64,000 nt of DNA from Devosia ginsengisoli (GCF_024707105.1 NZ_JANQAJ010000005.1:1-64000); one strand, 5' to 3'; shown: positions 13,853-24,005, counted from the stretch's first letter. The notes: generated from the letters alone by a model not told the origin. Translations and numbers: made by a program.

Positions 13853-16645
13853 TCAATTGGACAGCATTTGCCGAAACGCTTCGGGCGTGGTGTTGCTGAG
13901 ATCGATGGGGTAGACGGCGCCGCTTCGTTCGGATTCGGCCGCCGCTGCCTGCCTGCCGGGCGGCGTCACGCTCATCGTGTCGCGGATCATCTCGAAAATG
14001 ACGTCGACCATCATGTCCTGGCCCTGCATGTAGCAAAGCTGGCTGGAGTCGACGGGCGCGCAGCGACCATTGGAGTCCAGCCATTGGTGCGGATTGAGCT
14101 CGATGGTGTTGACGGTGCCGAAGCTCTCCCAGAAGAAGCTGGCGGTTGGCAGATCGCTACCGGCGCCACCCGCCGTCTCGTAAAAGTAGGGTTCGCTCAT
14201 CGCCCAGTCATTGGGCAGGGTCAGGGATATGCCGCTGGCCGCGTGGGTCACAGGACAGCCCGAGGGCGTGTTGGTGCAAACAAAGGCGACATCCTCGCCC
14301 AGCCCCTGATCGGCAGGGCCGGTGTCGCCGTCACTCCCGGTGGCCAGCGGAATTTCGAAGTCATTGCGGCCATTGGGATCAACGGTGATGGTGTCGGCGA
14401 GGACGATACCGGCGTCCAGATTGATGCCTTCGACCTCATAGGTGCCACCGGCTGCCAGATCGGTGACAAAGCTGGTCTCCAAGTCATTGCTGGCAAAGGC
14501 GATGTCCATTTCCTGAACATCGGTGCGGATAGCTGACCATTGCACGCCCACATCGCCGATTTCGAACGGCGTGCGCAGACGCACAGGGACGGTGGCGGCC
14601 GTGGCGGGCTGGGAGGGCGCGGAGACCTCGGGCGCCGATGATGTCATATCGACAAAATCACCGGGTGCAGGCCCGTGCACGGCCTCGCGCATTTCGGACA
14701 GCGAGGGGGGAGTGTAGCCGCCGGGCCACATGACGACGCTGATGCCCATGGCGCCGGAGGAGAGGGTTCCGGCATAGCCGATCTCATAGGGGGTGAGATA
14801 AAGCGTCATGGGCTCGGGGATCGGGTCGCCCACAGTGAAGGTCATCTGCAGCACCTCGTTTTCGAGCGTGGCGCTGGAAAAGCCCCCCTCCCGTCCAGCA
14901 GCCTGCGGGCCAGCCAGCATTTGGCCGGCTGTCCAGCTGCCGCCAATCGGGGCATCGGGATAGGGGTGGTCCAGCGCCAGTGTCAGCAATTGGTCGGCGC
15001 CCGCCTGGACCTGATAGGGTGGAACGCCCAGGATCTGCCAGGGGCCGTCCAGGGTCGGGACGAAAGGGTCCTCCTCGCTCATGGCCGGAATGACGAAGTC
15101 ATTGGCCTGACCGGGCAGGACTTCGACGACGCCCTTGAAGGTGTCCTTGGGCCCCCAGTCGGCAGTGACTTCATAGCGGCCGGGCTCGAAGACGCCTTCG
15201 CCTGTCACGGTCTTGCCCGAGGGTGCCCAGGCTTCCGGGCTCATGTCGGGATCGAGCGGAATGGCCGACCATTCATGCGGCACCTGCGGATAGTCGGGCG
15301 GCAGGCGGAAAATGGCCGGAACCATGGGCAGGTCATCCTGCCCCGGTGCGGCCCGGGTGGCCGCGGCGGCCTGGGCGGCGAGATCGGCGGTATTGGTCTG
15401 GTCGGCATCTTCGAAGGGCATACCGACGCCGAATTCGCGCGAAAATAGGATCTCGCGTTGATTGCCGGAGATGTAGCGGAGTTCGTAGACGCCAGCCTCC
15501 GCCGGCGCCGTCAGGCCCATACTCTGCGTCCGCCTGTTGTTATAGGGATAGCCCCAGCTATCGAAATAATCGTCAGGCGCAGCACCGGGGCGGGCGATGA
15601 CGATGCGCTGGCCAACCTGGTTGGGCCCGCGCCAGGTAAATTCAAAGCGCTTGTCCGATTCCACCGACCCGATGGCATCGAAGCCGTTCGAGGCGGCAAC
15701 GACTTCAATCGGCTGGCGCGCGATGACGCCCTGGCCGGTCACGGCCAGGATCAAATCATACTCACCTGCCTCAAGCGGGGCGCGCCTGGTGAACGGATTG
15801 CTGCCGGCGGCAGCGCCGCCGAGCACGCCATAGGACGGGCTCACATCCGGCGCCCCCTCGCCGCGCCGCGTGAAGCCGGCATAGTCGACATTGCGCGCGG
15901 TGCCCTTGAACGAGATTGTGTAATTGTGCCCGGCTTCGGCCTTCGGGCCGATGTCGAAAAAGGCTTCAGCAACTGGCTCGGGCTCAGGCGCCGGGGCTGG
16001 CTCGACCTGCGCCACCTGGCGCAGGGCATCGGCCAGTTCCTGTCCGGTCTGCGGGGTGAGCAGCAGGCCGCCCGTGGCGTCGGCCACGCAGGACATGACC
16101 TCGCCTTCCTCCTTGGTCAGTCCGAAACCCACGACGTGAGCGCGGATGGCGATGCCTTCATTGGCCAATTGCGCGGCCAGCGCGCAGGGGTCGGCCTCGC
16201 AGGTTTCGAGACCGTCGGTGACGAGGATAATGTCGGCCGATTCCGCAGTGGGCGGGATCATCGAGGCGGCCAGCGACATCGCGTCGGTGATCGGCGTCAT
16301 GCCGCGCGGATTGAGGCGGTTGAGGCTCGACGACAGCCCGGAAGGATCATTGATCCCCACATTGGCGATCACCTCTATGTCCGAACAATCGCTGCGCCGG
16401 TTGTGGCCATAGGCGATGACGCCAAGGGGAATGGAATTGTCGCGGCTGGCGAAGAAGTCGCCGATCACTTCGCGAGCGATCTCGACCTTGCTGATACCAC
16501 CATCGAGCTGGCCCCACATCGAGCCGGACGCGTCATAAATGAGGATGGAGGCGCTATCCGCATCTTGTGCTGCGGCCGGCATGGCCAGCCCGGCGACAGC
16601 GCTCAACAGCGCCACGCGTCCCAAATCCTTCAATCGAGCCCGCAT
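13853..16645 (-). CDS. Large secreted von Willebrand factor A domain protein
   Basis: The 930-aa protein has a signal peptide (residues 1-27, ending AMPAAAQ) and then a VWA domain with an intact metal-ion site (DASGS, residues 38-42, then the ITDAM Thr and LVTDGLET Asp). After it come long beta-sandwich-like regions, a Pro/Ala-rich linker, and a C-terminal part with Cys pairs (CTNTPSGC, CAPVDSSQLC). It is probably a periplasmic or surface adhesion or scaffold protein. The start at 16645 has a strong GGAGGG site; an in-frame ATG at 16684 would overlap the upstream stop (ATGA) but gives a poorer signal peptide. The upstream membrane gene suggests a joint envelope complex. Confidence 0.88.
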   Translation of the reverse strand: MRARLKDLGRVALLSAVAGLAMPAAAQDADSASILIYDASGSMWGQLDGGISKVEIAREVIGDFFASRDNSIPLGVIAYGHNRRSDCSDIEVIANVGINDPSGLSSSLNRLNPRGMTPITDAMSLAASMIPPTAESADIILVTDGLETCEADPCALAAQLANEGIAIRAHVVGFGLTKEEGEVMSCVADATGGLLLTPQTGQELADALRQVAQVEPAPAPEPEPVAEAFFDIGPKAEAGHNYTISFKGTARNVDYAGFTRRGEGAPDVSPSYGVLGGAAAGSNPFTRRAPLEAGEYDLILAVTGQGVIARQPIEVVAASNGFDAIGSVESDKRFEFTWRGPNQVGQRIVIARPGAAPDDYFDSWGYPYNNRRTQSMGLTAPAEAGVYELRYISGNQREILFSREFGVGMPFEDADQTNTADLAAQAAAATRAAPGQDDLPMVPAIFRLPPDYPQVPHEWSAIPLDPDMSPEAWAPSGKTVTGEGVFEPGRYEVTADWGPKDTFKGVVEVLPGQANDFVIPAMSEEDPFVPTLDGPWQILGVPPYQVQAGADQLLTLALDHPYPDAPIGGSWTAGQMLAGPQAAGREGGFSSATLENEVLQMTFTVGDPIPEPMTLYLTPYEIGYAGTLSSGAMGISVVMWPGGYTPPSLSEMREAVHGPAPGDFVDMTSSAPEVSAPSQPATAATVPVRLRTPFEIGDVGVQWSAIRTDVQEMDIAFASNDLETSFVTDLAAGGTYEVEGINLDAGIVLADTITVDPNGRNDFEIPLATGSDGDTGPADQGLGEDVAFVCTNTPSGCPVTHAASGISLTLPNDWAMSEPYFYETAGGAGSDLPTASFFWESFGTVNTIELNPHQWLDSNGRCAPVDSSQLCYMQGQDMMVDVIFEMIRDTMSVTPPGRQAAAAESERSGAVYPIDLSNTTPEAFRQMLSN

Positions 16646-16680
16646 GCCGGACGTCCCTCCAAATGTCTGATGATGAAATG

Positions 16681-17679
16681 TCATGTCGTCGCCCCGCCCT
16701 GCATGGTGGAGCCGCTCGCGCCGGGCGCCGGGGCGGGTTGCCAGCCGGCGGCCTTGTCCTTGATGGTGGCGAATTTTTTGGACATGCCCGAAAGCCTGGC
16801 GTCCCATTCCGGGTTCGGCGCCTGCCCTTCGATGGTGCGGAAGTAGACATCCATCATGCAGGCAATGGCGAAGGGCTCGATCAGCGCGGCCTTCACCGAC
16901 CAGGCAAAGAGCAGCGCGAAGACGAAGCCGCCCGCCGACCAGGCGCCGGGGATGAACCAGACCAGCGCGGCGGCAGGGGCGAGCATGAGCAGGAACACGA
17001 GAAACGACAGGCCATAGACGATCAGCGTCAGCCAGGCAGCGTTCTTGAGCATGGGCTTGTAGTTCTGCCCGTAGAGCACAAGGGCCGTGCGCGCCGAGGC
17101 CCAGGGATTGCTCGAGCCGGTGCGGATGGCATAGGCCAGGATCACCTCGTCGACAAAGCCGACAGCAATATTGAGGAAGGCGCGCAGAAGGCCGGTGATC
17201 TGCTGCAGGCCCGGAATGGGCAGGAAGGCGGCAATGCCCTGGATCAGCCCGGTGACCGCGCGGAGGACGCCCTTGACCAATTGGTCGATGGCAAACAACA
17301 CGCTCGCTTCGCCAAAGCGCTGCTTGACCACTGATGTCGCGTAGGACACCTGCGACTTGCCCTCGGGCATCTGCCGCCCGTCCAGCAGTTCGACAAGCAC
17401 GGCGATATGGCCGGCTTTGACGACATAGAGGATATACTCGCGCAGAAAATAGAGCACGCCGGCGGTCAGGCCGAAGCCGATGGCTCCACCCCAGAAAATT
17501 GAGCCTGTGCGGAAACCATCGTCACCAAAGGCACCGACGCCCCAGCCAATGCCGGCGCCAGTACCGGTGACGATCACATAGGCGGCCGCCATGCCCAAAT
17601 AGACCGCAACGCGCAGCAGGATGAAGGGCATGGTCTTGCCCATGAGCCCGAGCGAGCGGGAAATCGAAAAATCCCACAT
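16681..17679 (-). CDS. Multi-pass inner-membrane protein, unknown function
   Basis: The 332-aa protein has about six hydrophobic segments: near residues 17-40, 60-85, 155-175, a paired stretch at 210-250 and 255-275, with Gly/Ala-rich helices. The C-terminal 45 residues are hydrophilic and Pro/Gly-rich. No transporter or enzyme family is recognised. Its ATG overlaps the stop of a possible 13-codon leader (17679-17720, with a GGAG site) in a TAATG junction, which might couple translation. It sits between two secreted-protein genes and upstream of the VWA gene, and may anchor them. Confidence 0.8.
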   Translation of the reverse strand: MWDFSISRSLGLMGKTMPFILLRVAVYLGMAAAYVIVTGTGAGIGWGVGAFGDDGFRTGSIFWGGAIGFGLTAGVLYFLREYILYVVKAGHIAVLVELLDGRQMPEGKSQVSYATSVVKQRFGEASVLFAIDQLVKGVLRAVTGLIQGIAAFLPIPGLQQITGLLRAFLNIAVGFVDEVILAYAIRTGSSNPWASARTALVLYGQNYKPMLKNAAWLTLIVYGLSFLVFLLMLAPAAALVWFIPGAWSAGGFVFALLFAWSVKAALIEPFAIACMMDVYFRTIEGQAPNPEWDARLSGMSKKFATIKDKAAGWQPAPAPGASGSTMQGGATT

Positions 17680-17748
17680 TAGCGGGCCTTCCGGGAGTGA
17701 ATGATGAGGGGTGCGAACATCTGCTGCGTCTCCAGAGGAATTGGTGCG

Positions 17749-19437
17749 TCAGTTATCGAGAAGGGGCACGGTCGATGGCGGCAGCGTTCCGGTCCAGTCG
17801 CCTGTGCCCAAAAGCAGCGCGTCGGCAAAGGTGGATGCGAAGGCACCTTCTGGCGCCGCCTGCAGCCCGCCAATGCGGATGCGGACCATCTGACTGGCGG
17901 TCGAATTGAGGCTCATCCGCGTATTGTCGGTATCGTCGAGCAACAGCCTGTCGATATCGCTGCTGTTCAACCCGAGGTGGAGCGTGATTTCGGCGCGCGC
18001 GATCATTCCCAGCTCGGCCAGTTCCCGTCCCACATATGCCTGGAGCATGGACAGGCCCAACGCGGTGCCGGCGAATGGCGAACCGGGCAGTTCAGGCAGA
18101 CCGGGGGCAGCTGGCAAGTCGTCTATGGCCCAGATCGGTCCGGTCCAGACGCGATGTGTGCCATCGCTAGCATGGGGAATGGACGCCACGAGCCGCAATT
18201 CACGCGCCACATAACGCCCCATCTGTTCTCGCCGGCCGGTGTCGAGGACGCGGCTGGTCAGAAGAGGCGCATCAATCGGAAAGCCACGCGTGGGATAAAA
18301 TTTCAGCGCCGCATCAATTCCGGGCATATGGCCATAGGCCCAGCCGGGCATGTCTGAGACCCCGACAATATCGAGACCATCAGCGCGAAATGAGGCGCCC
18401 TCACCATTGGTCAGCACATCATATCGGCGTGTCGGCTGTCCGTTCGTTTCGAACAGCAGGGCGTATTGCCAGGCCGGCACCTCCGTCGCCACGCTGACCG
18501 CGGTGAGGTAGCCTGGATCCGGCTCTGCCGACGCGACGGGATGGAAGTTCGCAGCGCGGCTCCAGCGCGCTGCAAGACCAGCCAGCTCCCAGCGTTTGAC
18601 CCATTCCTGGCGATCGGCCCGCCACATCACGCCATTGGTGATGGTATCCTGGCCAATGACGTCACTGGAAATCACCATGCCCAGGTCTTCGTCAGACAGG
18701 GCCTGGTCGCTCAGCAGATCGGCGACCCGCGTGGGCACGGAGAGACCGCGGTCGTCACGCTTCCGGTAGGGTTCGATATCGCCATCTTCGTCGACGGTAA
18801 TGTCGGTCCAGTTCGTGCCTTCGTCGCCAGGATCGACCAGGGCAAGGCAGGGGACCCCCAGGCAATCATAGCGCTGCGCGTCAACCTGGTTTAGATGGCG
18901 CCGCGAAAGTGCCGCGATCTGGTTTGGCAGTCCCTGCGAGCTGAACATGGCGAACCGCCACGCGGTGTCACCGCCAACGCCGATGTCTTCTGCGCTTGGC
19001 GTGAACTGGTCGCCATAGCTCTCCCGGTTGCTGGCCGCCAGCGCCGGACCAACATTGAAACGGACCACCTCGACCAGCCGCATGACGTTGGGATATTCGG
19101 CATTGCCATCGACATGGGTCACGCTGATGCGATAGCGCGTGTGCGGCAGGGCCGGTTCGAAGGCTTCCAGCGCCATGATCGCCTTGCCGGCGTCGGACAT
19201 GCCCCAGTCGCGATAATCGGTATAGGGCGAGTCGCCGAAGGGAAACCGCTCGACACTGTTCCATTCGGGCGAGTCGAAATAGGCCGGGTCGACCTCGAAA
19301 AAGCCGGGCGCGCCGATGAAGCGCTCGATCTCGGCATCCAAATGTGCGTTGACATCGGCGGGGTAGACCACCGCCATCGCCGGCAGGGTGAGGCAGGATG
19401 TGGCCAGAGCCAAAGGCCCGATGAGCCCCTTCCGCAT
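17749..19437 (-). CDS. Large secreted protein of unknown function (first gene of VWA operon)
   Basis: This 562-aa protein begins with a signal-peptide-like segment (MRKGLIGPLALATSCLTLPAMA). The mature part is acidic with many Trp, Tyr and Asp, and two Cys (CLGVPC) that could form a short disulfide loop. I recognise no domain. Alternative starts at 19506 and 19599 exist; 19437 is chosen because the signal sequence starts there, although no strong ribosome-binding site is visible. The membrane protein, the VWA protein and a small secreted protein follow on the same strand, so all four are probably exported or membrane parts of one system. Confidence 0.75.
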   Translation of the reverse strand: MRKGLIGPLALATSCLTLPAMAVVYPADVNAHLDAEIERFIGAPGFFEVDPAYFDSPEWNSVERFPFGDSPYTDYRDWGMSDAGKAIMALEAFEPALPHTRYRISVTHVDGNAEYPNVMRLVEVVRFNVGPALAASNRESYGDQFTPSAEDIGVGGDTAWRFAMFSSQGLPNQIAALSRRHLNQVDAQRYDCLGVPCLALVDPGDEGTNWTDITVDEDGDIEPYRKRDDRGLSVPTRVADLLSDQALSDEDLGMVISSDVIGQDTITNGVMWRADRQEWVKRWELAGLAARWSRAANFHPVASAEPDPGYLTAVSVATEVPAWQYALLFETNGQPTRRYDVLTNGEGASFRADGLDIVGVSDMPGWAYGHMPGIDAALKFYPTRGFPIDAPLLTSRVLDTGRREQMGRYVARELRLVASIPHASDGTHRVWTGPIWAIDDLPAAPGLPELPGSPFAGTALGLSMLQAYVGRELAELGMIARAEITLHLGLNSSDIDRLLLDDTDNTRMSLNSTASQMVRIRIGGLQAAPEGAFASTFADALLLGTGDWTGTLPPSTVPLLDN

Positions 19438-19659
19438 GGTGGTGAGGCGGCTGGCCCATAGGGTGCATGGCGCTGCCCAGATCAGATATGTCACTTCGCG
19501 CCTCATTGTCCTGGCGCTGCACACGAGAGTTGCAACACGACCGGCCCCCCGGCTGTCGCTCCGCTGGAATGACCAGCAAAGTGTTGAGGCAATAGACAAA
19601 TCCTGCGCAAGCTGCGCAATCTATGGAAATCCTTATATGCGCGGGCAAAAGGGGGAGGG

Positions 19660-20379
19660 ATGGCAATCGAGGCAATAGTCGATCGGATCGTGGAGGCGAC
19701 AACGCGCGATCTTGTCTGGGATGCTGCTCGCGGTATTTTTGCGGAGCATGGATTTGACCGGATCATCTATGCGGACCTGCGGACCCATTCGCAACACATC
19801 CTCAGCTCATACCCAGATAGCTTTGGCGAATACTATGCCGACGTTTGCAACCCGCAGGATGACCCATTCTTCCGCTACTGCTGCGCCAGTCTCGACCCGC
19901 GGCAGACCGGGGCGGACTATCTGGAGCTCTATAGCTATCTTACCCAGAGCGAACGTCAGGTGATCCTGACCGCGCGAGAGGCCGGAATGCGCTCGGGGTT
20001 TTCCTGCACCTTTCACAAGGCAGACGAGAGAGGCATGGGCGGTTGGAATATCGGATCGACCTTGAAACGATCCGAGGTGGAAAAGATCCAGGCCGAACAC
20101 GGAACCATGCTCCGGCTGGCTGCCCTTTATGCCCATGAGCGTATGGACGGACTTCCGCGATCACCGCTCGATGACGAGAGGCCCGTGCTGTCCCGCAGAG
20201 AGAGGGATTGTCTCATTCACCTGGCCGCCGGCCTCAGAACCCAGCAGATCGCCGACCGCTTGGATATCAAGCCCGTGACCGTGGAACTGCACGTACGGCG
20301 GGCCAGAGGTAAGTTAAAGGCGGCGACACGCGAGCAGGCATTGGCAAAAGCCATGTCCATGAAACTGCTGGGTCTTTGA
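19660..20379 (+). CDS. LuxR-family regulator without a neighbouring luxI (solo)
   Basis: The 239-aa protein has an autoinducer-binding-like N-terminal domain and a LuxR/FixJ-type C-terminal helix-turn-helix (LSRRERDCLIHLAAGLRTQQ, then IADRLDIKPVTVELHVRRAR). In the ligand domain, the position of TraR Trp57 is Phe55 (YPDSFGEYY), Tyr61 and Asp70-Pro71 are kept (Tyr59, Asp68-Pro69), but Trp85 is replaced by a polar residue. Binding of a normal acyl-homoserine lactone is therefore doubtful, and no synthase gene lies nearby. It may answer plant or foreign signals, as other LuxR solos do. It is divergent from the VWA operon. Confidence 0.85.
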   Translation: MAIEAIVDRIVEATTRDLVWDAARGIFAEHGFDRIIYADLRTHSQHILSSYPDSFGEYYADVCNPQDDPFFRYCCASLDPRQTGADYLELYSYLTQSERQVILTAREAGMRSGFSCTFHKADERGMGGWNIGSTLKRSEVEKIQAEHGTMLRLAALYAHERMDGLPRSPLDDERPVLSRRERDCLIHLAAGLRTQQIADRLDIKPVTVELHVRRARGKLKAATREQALAKAMSMKLLGL

Positions 20380-20440
20380 TGCCTTCAAGCGCGGTCGTTC
20401 CGCGACAGGCCCCAGACAAACCTTCGGCGCGACCGCACAC

Positions 20441-20510
20441 GAAATGTCTGCTTTCAATCGTGCCGTGACCAAAAGCGGTCGGGCGGCTGTCGGCCCCTAA
20501 ACGGTCGTAC
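20441..20510 (-). repeat. Possible dispersed intergenic element, copy E
   Basis: On the minus strand it contains GTTTAGGGGCCGAC near the left and GAAAGCAGACATTTC at the right, a weaker match to the two-block pattern of copies A-D. The gene-free stretch 20380-20750 holds nothing else I can recognise. Confidence 0.35.
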
Positions 20511-20750
20511 CTATCTCCGCCGCATGAGACAGTTCTGGCGCCAAACTGTACTGTCACCAGACGTTAACCACGCGATCGAGCAAGCCGGCCTGAGTCCTTG
20601 TTTTCCGTCAAAGGATCTCGCATCTTGGTTGCGTCAGGCCGATTCCGGCTTGATTGGCCGGCAGGCCGCCTCTGCAAGGGCGGCCGACGAAGAGTCTGCA
20701 AACCCTCCGTCAGCCTGAGCCACATAACCCCTGTACGAGCAGAGGCATAC

Positions 20751-21966
20751 ATGACCTATTATTCTTCTAGCGGCGCTGCGGCGTCGAACAAACCCCATTT
20801 TTCTTCCGCCATCTCTAGCCCGATCGCGATCGCATCGGGACTGGTGCAGCACGACCTGGTCCGCCCGACTGATCAGGTCCTGATCCTGGCCACAATTGAC
20901 GACACCGGCGCGGCCAGCGTCGGCGACGTCATGGTCGCGCTGGAGGGCCATGATGATCCGGCAGGTGCGATCCAGGTCCTGATCACCGCGGGTATCATCA
21001 AGGCCGATATCCGCTCGGGCGTGCTGGACCAGCACACTCTGCTTACCCGCGTGGCGCCGGCCGACCCCGACGATGACCCGACGCCTTCAGCGCCGGGTGG
21101 CGTTCTGCCGACTGCTGGCGGCCTGCCCGACAATGCCGTGTCCCTCTGTGTCACCAGCATGCAGCCGAGCGTCATCGTCAGCCCGGGCCGTGCGCGCCGC
21201 GCAATGGGCCGCGCCGAGGCCTTGCACCGTCCCGGTGTCTATATCCTGCTCTCCGGCGCGCAGGCCTATGTCGGCATGGGCTCCGAGGTGGGCCGCCGTG
21301 TTGCCACGGGCTCGCAGCCGATCGCCGATGTCGATGCTGTCATCACCATCACCGATGCCCATGACGGGTTGAGCGAGACCGATGCACTGGTGCTCGAGCG
21401 TATCATCCATTGCCGCGTTTCGGCGGCGCGGGAAGTCGCACTGGTGAATGGCACGCCGGATGGGGCCCAGATTTCGCCGGAGCGCTATGAAGAGCTCAAT
21501 CTTTTGGCAGCCACGGCCTGTCACGCCCTCGCCCGTGAAGGCCATCTTTTCGTCAATCTCAGCCCCCCGCATCGTGCTGGCCGGGCCCTGCGCGGAAGAA
21601 GGCCGGCTGGCCCCGGTGCGGGCGTTCGACGAGGTTCCTGAAGGCGAGGTGATGGAGCTCGCTTTCGGCAAGGGCCACATGGCCCTCGCCTGTCGCCGCG
21701 CCGATGATAAATGGGTATTGTTGCGCGGCTCCGATATCCGGCTCGATTGCGTCGCCAGCGCCAATGCCTCGGTGAGTTATCTGCGGTCCGCCTGGCGCAA
21801 TGCGGGGATTCTGGAACTGGCCCATGACGGGTTCAGCTATGTACTGACGCGCGACATGGTGTTTTCGTCGGCCTCTGCCGCCATGCATTTCGTGGTCGGT
21901 AGCAAGGGGCAGGGGCGTGGCGGCTGGCAGCCGATCGACACCGACCTCGCCGCACCGGCACGCTAG
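20751..21966 (+). pseudogene. GIY-YIG nuclease-like protein with DUF4357 domain, frameshifted at a C6 run
   Basis: The first frame (20751 to a stop at 21641) carries a GIY-YIG-like core: GVYILLSGAQAYVGMGSEVG with the conserved GVYIL and AYVGM strands. The second frame (from about 21570 to 21966) ends in a DUF4357 domain (KWVLLRGSDIRLDCVAS, NAGILELAHDGFSYVLTRD, FSSASAAMHFV). The frames join at a run of six C (21563-21568). Removing one C gives a 404-aa protein reading LFVNLSP then PRIVLAGPCAEEG. Related fusions act as DNA-associated nuclease-like proteins in accessory islands. The FtsH-like gene follows at a short distance. The catalytic status is uncertain even if the frameshift is an error. 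Confidence 0.75.
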
Positions 21967-22046
21967 GGCGGTCTCCCTCCTTCGTCTCATCGCCTGTTTT
22001 CATTCTCACGCGTGGCGCGGCCCTGGCCGCCGCCTGGAGAAACCAC

Positions 22047-24005
22047 ATGTCCATTTCTTCTCTGCGCACCCCGTCAGTCGATCCCGATACTGACGACGAA
22101 GCTCATATCGAGGACAACACGCCTCCGCCGCTGGCCGAGCAGACCAGCGACGCCCTGGCCCAGTGCATGCTTGAGGATGCACTCACGCCGCGCCTCAAGC
22201 GCCTGCTCAAGTCCCGGCCCCGCCTCATCGTGATCAGGACCGCCGAGGAGATCGCGGCCGGGCTGCTCGAACGCCATCTTTCTGGCCAGGACCGGACGAT
22301 CATGGTCGCGGCCTACACCGAGCGGCAGAAAACCGGCGGCCGATACGAGGCGCAGGGACGTACCGAACTCGACCTGCTCGAGAAAGGCCGAAGCGTCATT
22401 CTGATTTCGCATGATCCCGAGCAGATGCTGGTGCCGGAGGCGCTCGCGGGCGCCGATGGGATCATCACGGTGCAGAGCCCGAACCTGGCGGTGATCCGCA
22501 AGACCATTCGCATGCTGACCGGACGCACCGTTCGCAATCTCCTGCCTGCCGATGTGGAGGGCCTCTCCATCCGCGACCTGACCGTCGCCATCCGGCCCGG
22601 CCTGTCGTCGCGGGATTGCGTCATCAACTTGCGCCGCATTTCACATGCCCGCAGCATGCCGGAAGAAGGCATGGCGGCAATCCCCCTTGAACAGCTGGCA
22701 ATGACCGAAGCTGTCTCGGTCTGGGCCTTCGAAACGCTGGCGCTCATGCGCCATGCAGCCGATGGCAAGGTTGATGCGTCGGCCCTGCGCTTCAGCTGCC
22801 TTGAAGGGCCGCCCGGGACCGGCAAGACCACCGTCGCCGGCGCGCTGGCCTGCTCGGCCGGCTGGCGCTTCGTTTCGACGTCCGTGGGAACCTGGTTCGC
22901 CGAGTCCGGCGGGCATTTGGGAGACGTCATCCGCGCGGCCCGAAAGTTCTTCGACGACATCGCCCTGTCGGAGGAACCGGTGGTCGGTTTGCTCGACGAG
23001 ATCGATGCCATCCCCAACCGGGCGAATATGGATGCTGATGATGCGTCCTGGTGGGCACCTGTCGTGACCTTCCTGCTGACGGAGGTCGACCGGCTGCGGA
23101 AACTCGACAAGCCGATCATGTTGATCGGTGCCACCAACCATTACAGCAAATTGGATAGCGCGCTCATCCGCCCCGGGCGATTGGAGCGCAAAGTGTCTGT
23201 CCTGCTCCCGGCCCTTGATGATCGCCGGCGCATGTTCGCGGCCTGCCTGGGCGAGCGGATCGACACCGGTGGCATCGCAGCATTGGCCCGGCTGGCCGTC
23301 GAGGCCACACCGGCGCAGATTGAGAGCTGGTGCCAATCGGCCATTGCCAAGGCCAGTGTCGAGGACCGGCCGCTGGCGCTGCGTGACCTCATGGCGCTGG
23401 TCGCGCCGCCCGATAATCGGTCGCCGGAGACCGATCGCGGCATCGCCATTCATGAGGCCGGTCATGCCGTGGTAGCCCATGCGCTAAACCTGCCGATTGT
23501 GGAAGTTTCTATCCTTCGCCTCGGCGACATGGGCGGTTGGGTCAAGCCGAAACTCACGGATGGGTTGCTGACCCGGGGCGACGTCGAAAACCTGGTGACC
23601 ATGGTGCTGGCCGGCAGGGCTGCCGACACCGTGCTGGGCAATGGTGCCGACAGCGGTGCGGAGGCCGACCTCGAGATCGCCAATACCGCGCTGCGTAGCG
23701 CCATGCTCGATCTCGGGCTTTATGGACCCCTGACCAATGCGACGACGAGTGATCCACGTCAGTGGAACAATGGTGTCTCGCTATGGACGGCGATCGCCGC
23801 TGAACTCGATCGGCTCCTCGACCGTGCCGTCAAAATCGTCAGTCGACGCCAGGACGACGTCTTCCGGTTGGTCGAGGTCCTGCTGGTCGAGCGCGTCATT
23901 ACCGGCGACAGGCTGGCAGAAATCCTCGATGCCAGCCACGCCGAAAGTCCTGGCCAGGCGGACGATGACATCGAAGATCGCGCTCTCACGCCAGGGAGGA
24001 TCTGA
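22047..24005 (+). CDS. Soluble FtsH-like AAA+ ATPase / M41-type zinc metallopeptidase
   Basis: The 652-aa protein has no transmembrane segment, unlike housekeeping FtsH. An N-terminal domain of about 230 residues is of unknown type. The AAA+ module has Walker A GPPGTGKT (254-261), Walker B LLDEID (315-320), a sensor GATNH and arginine-finger region LIRPGRLER (373-381). The peptidase part has HEAGH (469-473) and a candidate third zinc ligand Asp541 in GAEADLEIAN. Both activities therefore look intact. It should be a cytoplasmic ATP-dependent protease. It starts a unit of overlapping small genes, coming after the GIY-YIG gene in an accessory region, so a role in defence, regulation or element maintenance is possible but unproven. 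Confidence 0.9.
   Translation: MSISSLRTPSVDPDTDDEAHIEDNTPPPLAEQTSDALAQCMLEDALTPRLKRLLKSRPRLIVIRTAEEIAAGLLERHLSGQDRTIMVAAYTERQKTGGRYEAQGRTELDLLEKGRSVILISHDPEQMLVPEALAGADGIITVQSPNLAVIRKTIRMLTGRTVRNLLPADVEGLSIRDLTVAIRPGLSSRDCVINLRRISHARSMPEEGMAAIPLEQLAMTEAVSVWAFETLALMRHAADGKVDASALRFSCLEGPPGTGKTTVAGALACSAGWRFVSTSVGTWFAESGGHLGDVIRAARKFFDDIALSEEPVVGLLDEIDAIPNRANMDADDASWWAPVVTFLLTEVDRLRKLDKPIMLIGATNHYSKLDSALIRPGRLERKVSVLLPALDDRRRMFAACLGERIDTGGIAALARLAVEATPAQIESWCQSAIAKASVEDRPLALRDLMALVAPPDNRSPETDRGIAIHEAGHAVVAHALNLPIVEVSILRLGDMGGWVKPKLTDGLLTRGDVENLVTMVLAGRAADTVLGNGADSGAEADLEIANTALRSAMLDLGLYGPLTNATTSDPRQWNNGVSLWTAIAAELDRLLDRAVKIVSRRQDDVFRLVEVLLVERVITGDRLAEILDASHAESPGQADDDIEDRALTPGRI

Noticed and set aside
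13760..16846. Long plus-strand ORFs opposite the VWA gene (258 to 462 codons)
   Set aside because: Antisense shadows; the minus-strand gene has a signal peptide and the VWA motif.
17679..17720. 13-aa leader peptide before the membrane protein
   Set aside because: It has a GGAG site and a TAATG junction but is too short to support as a gene without expression data.
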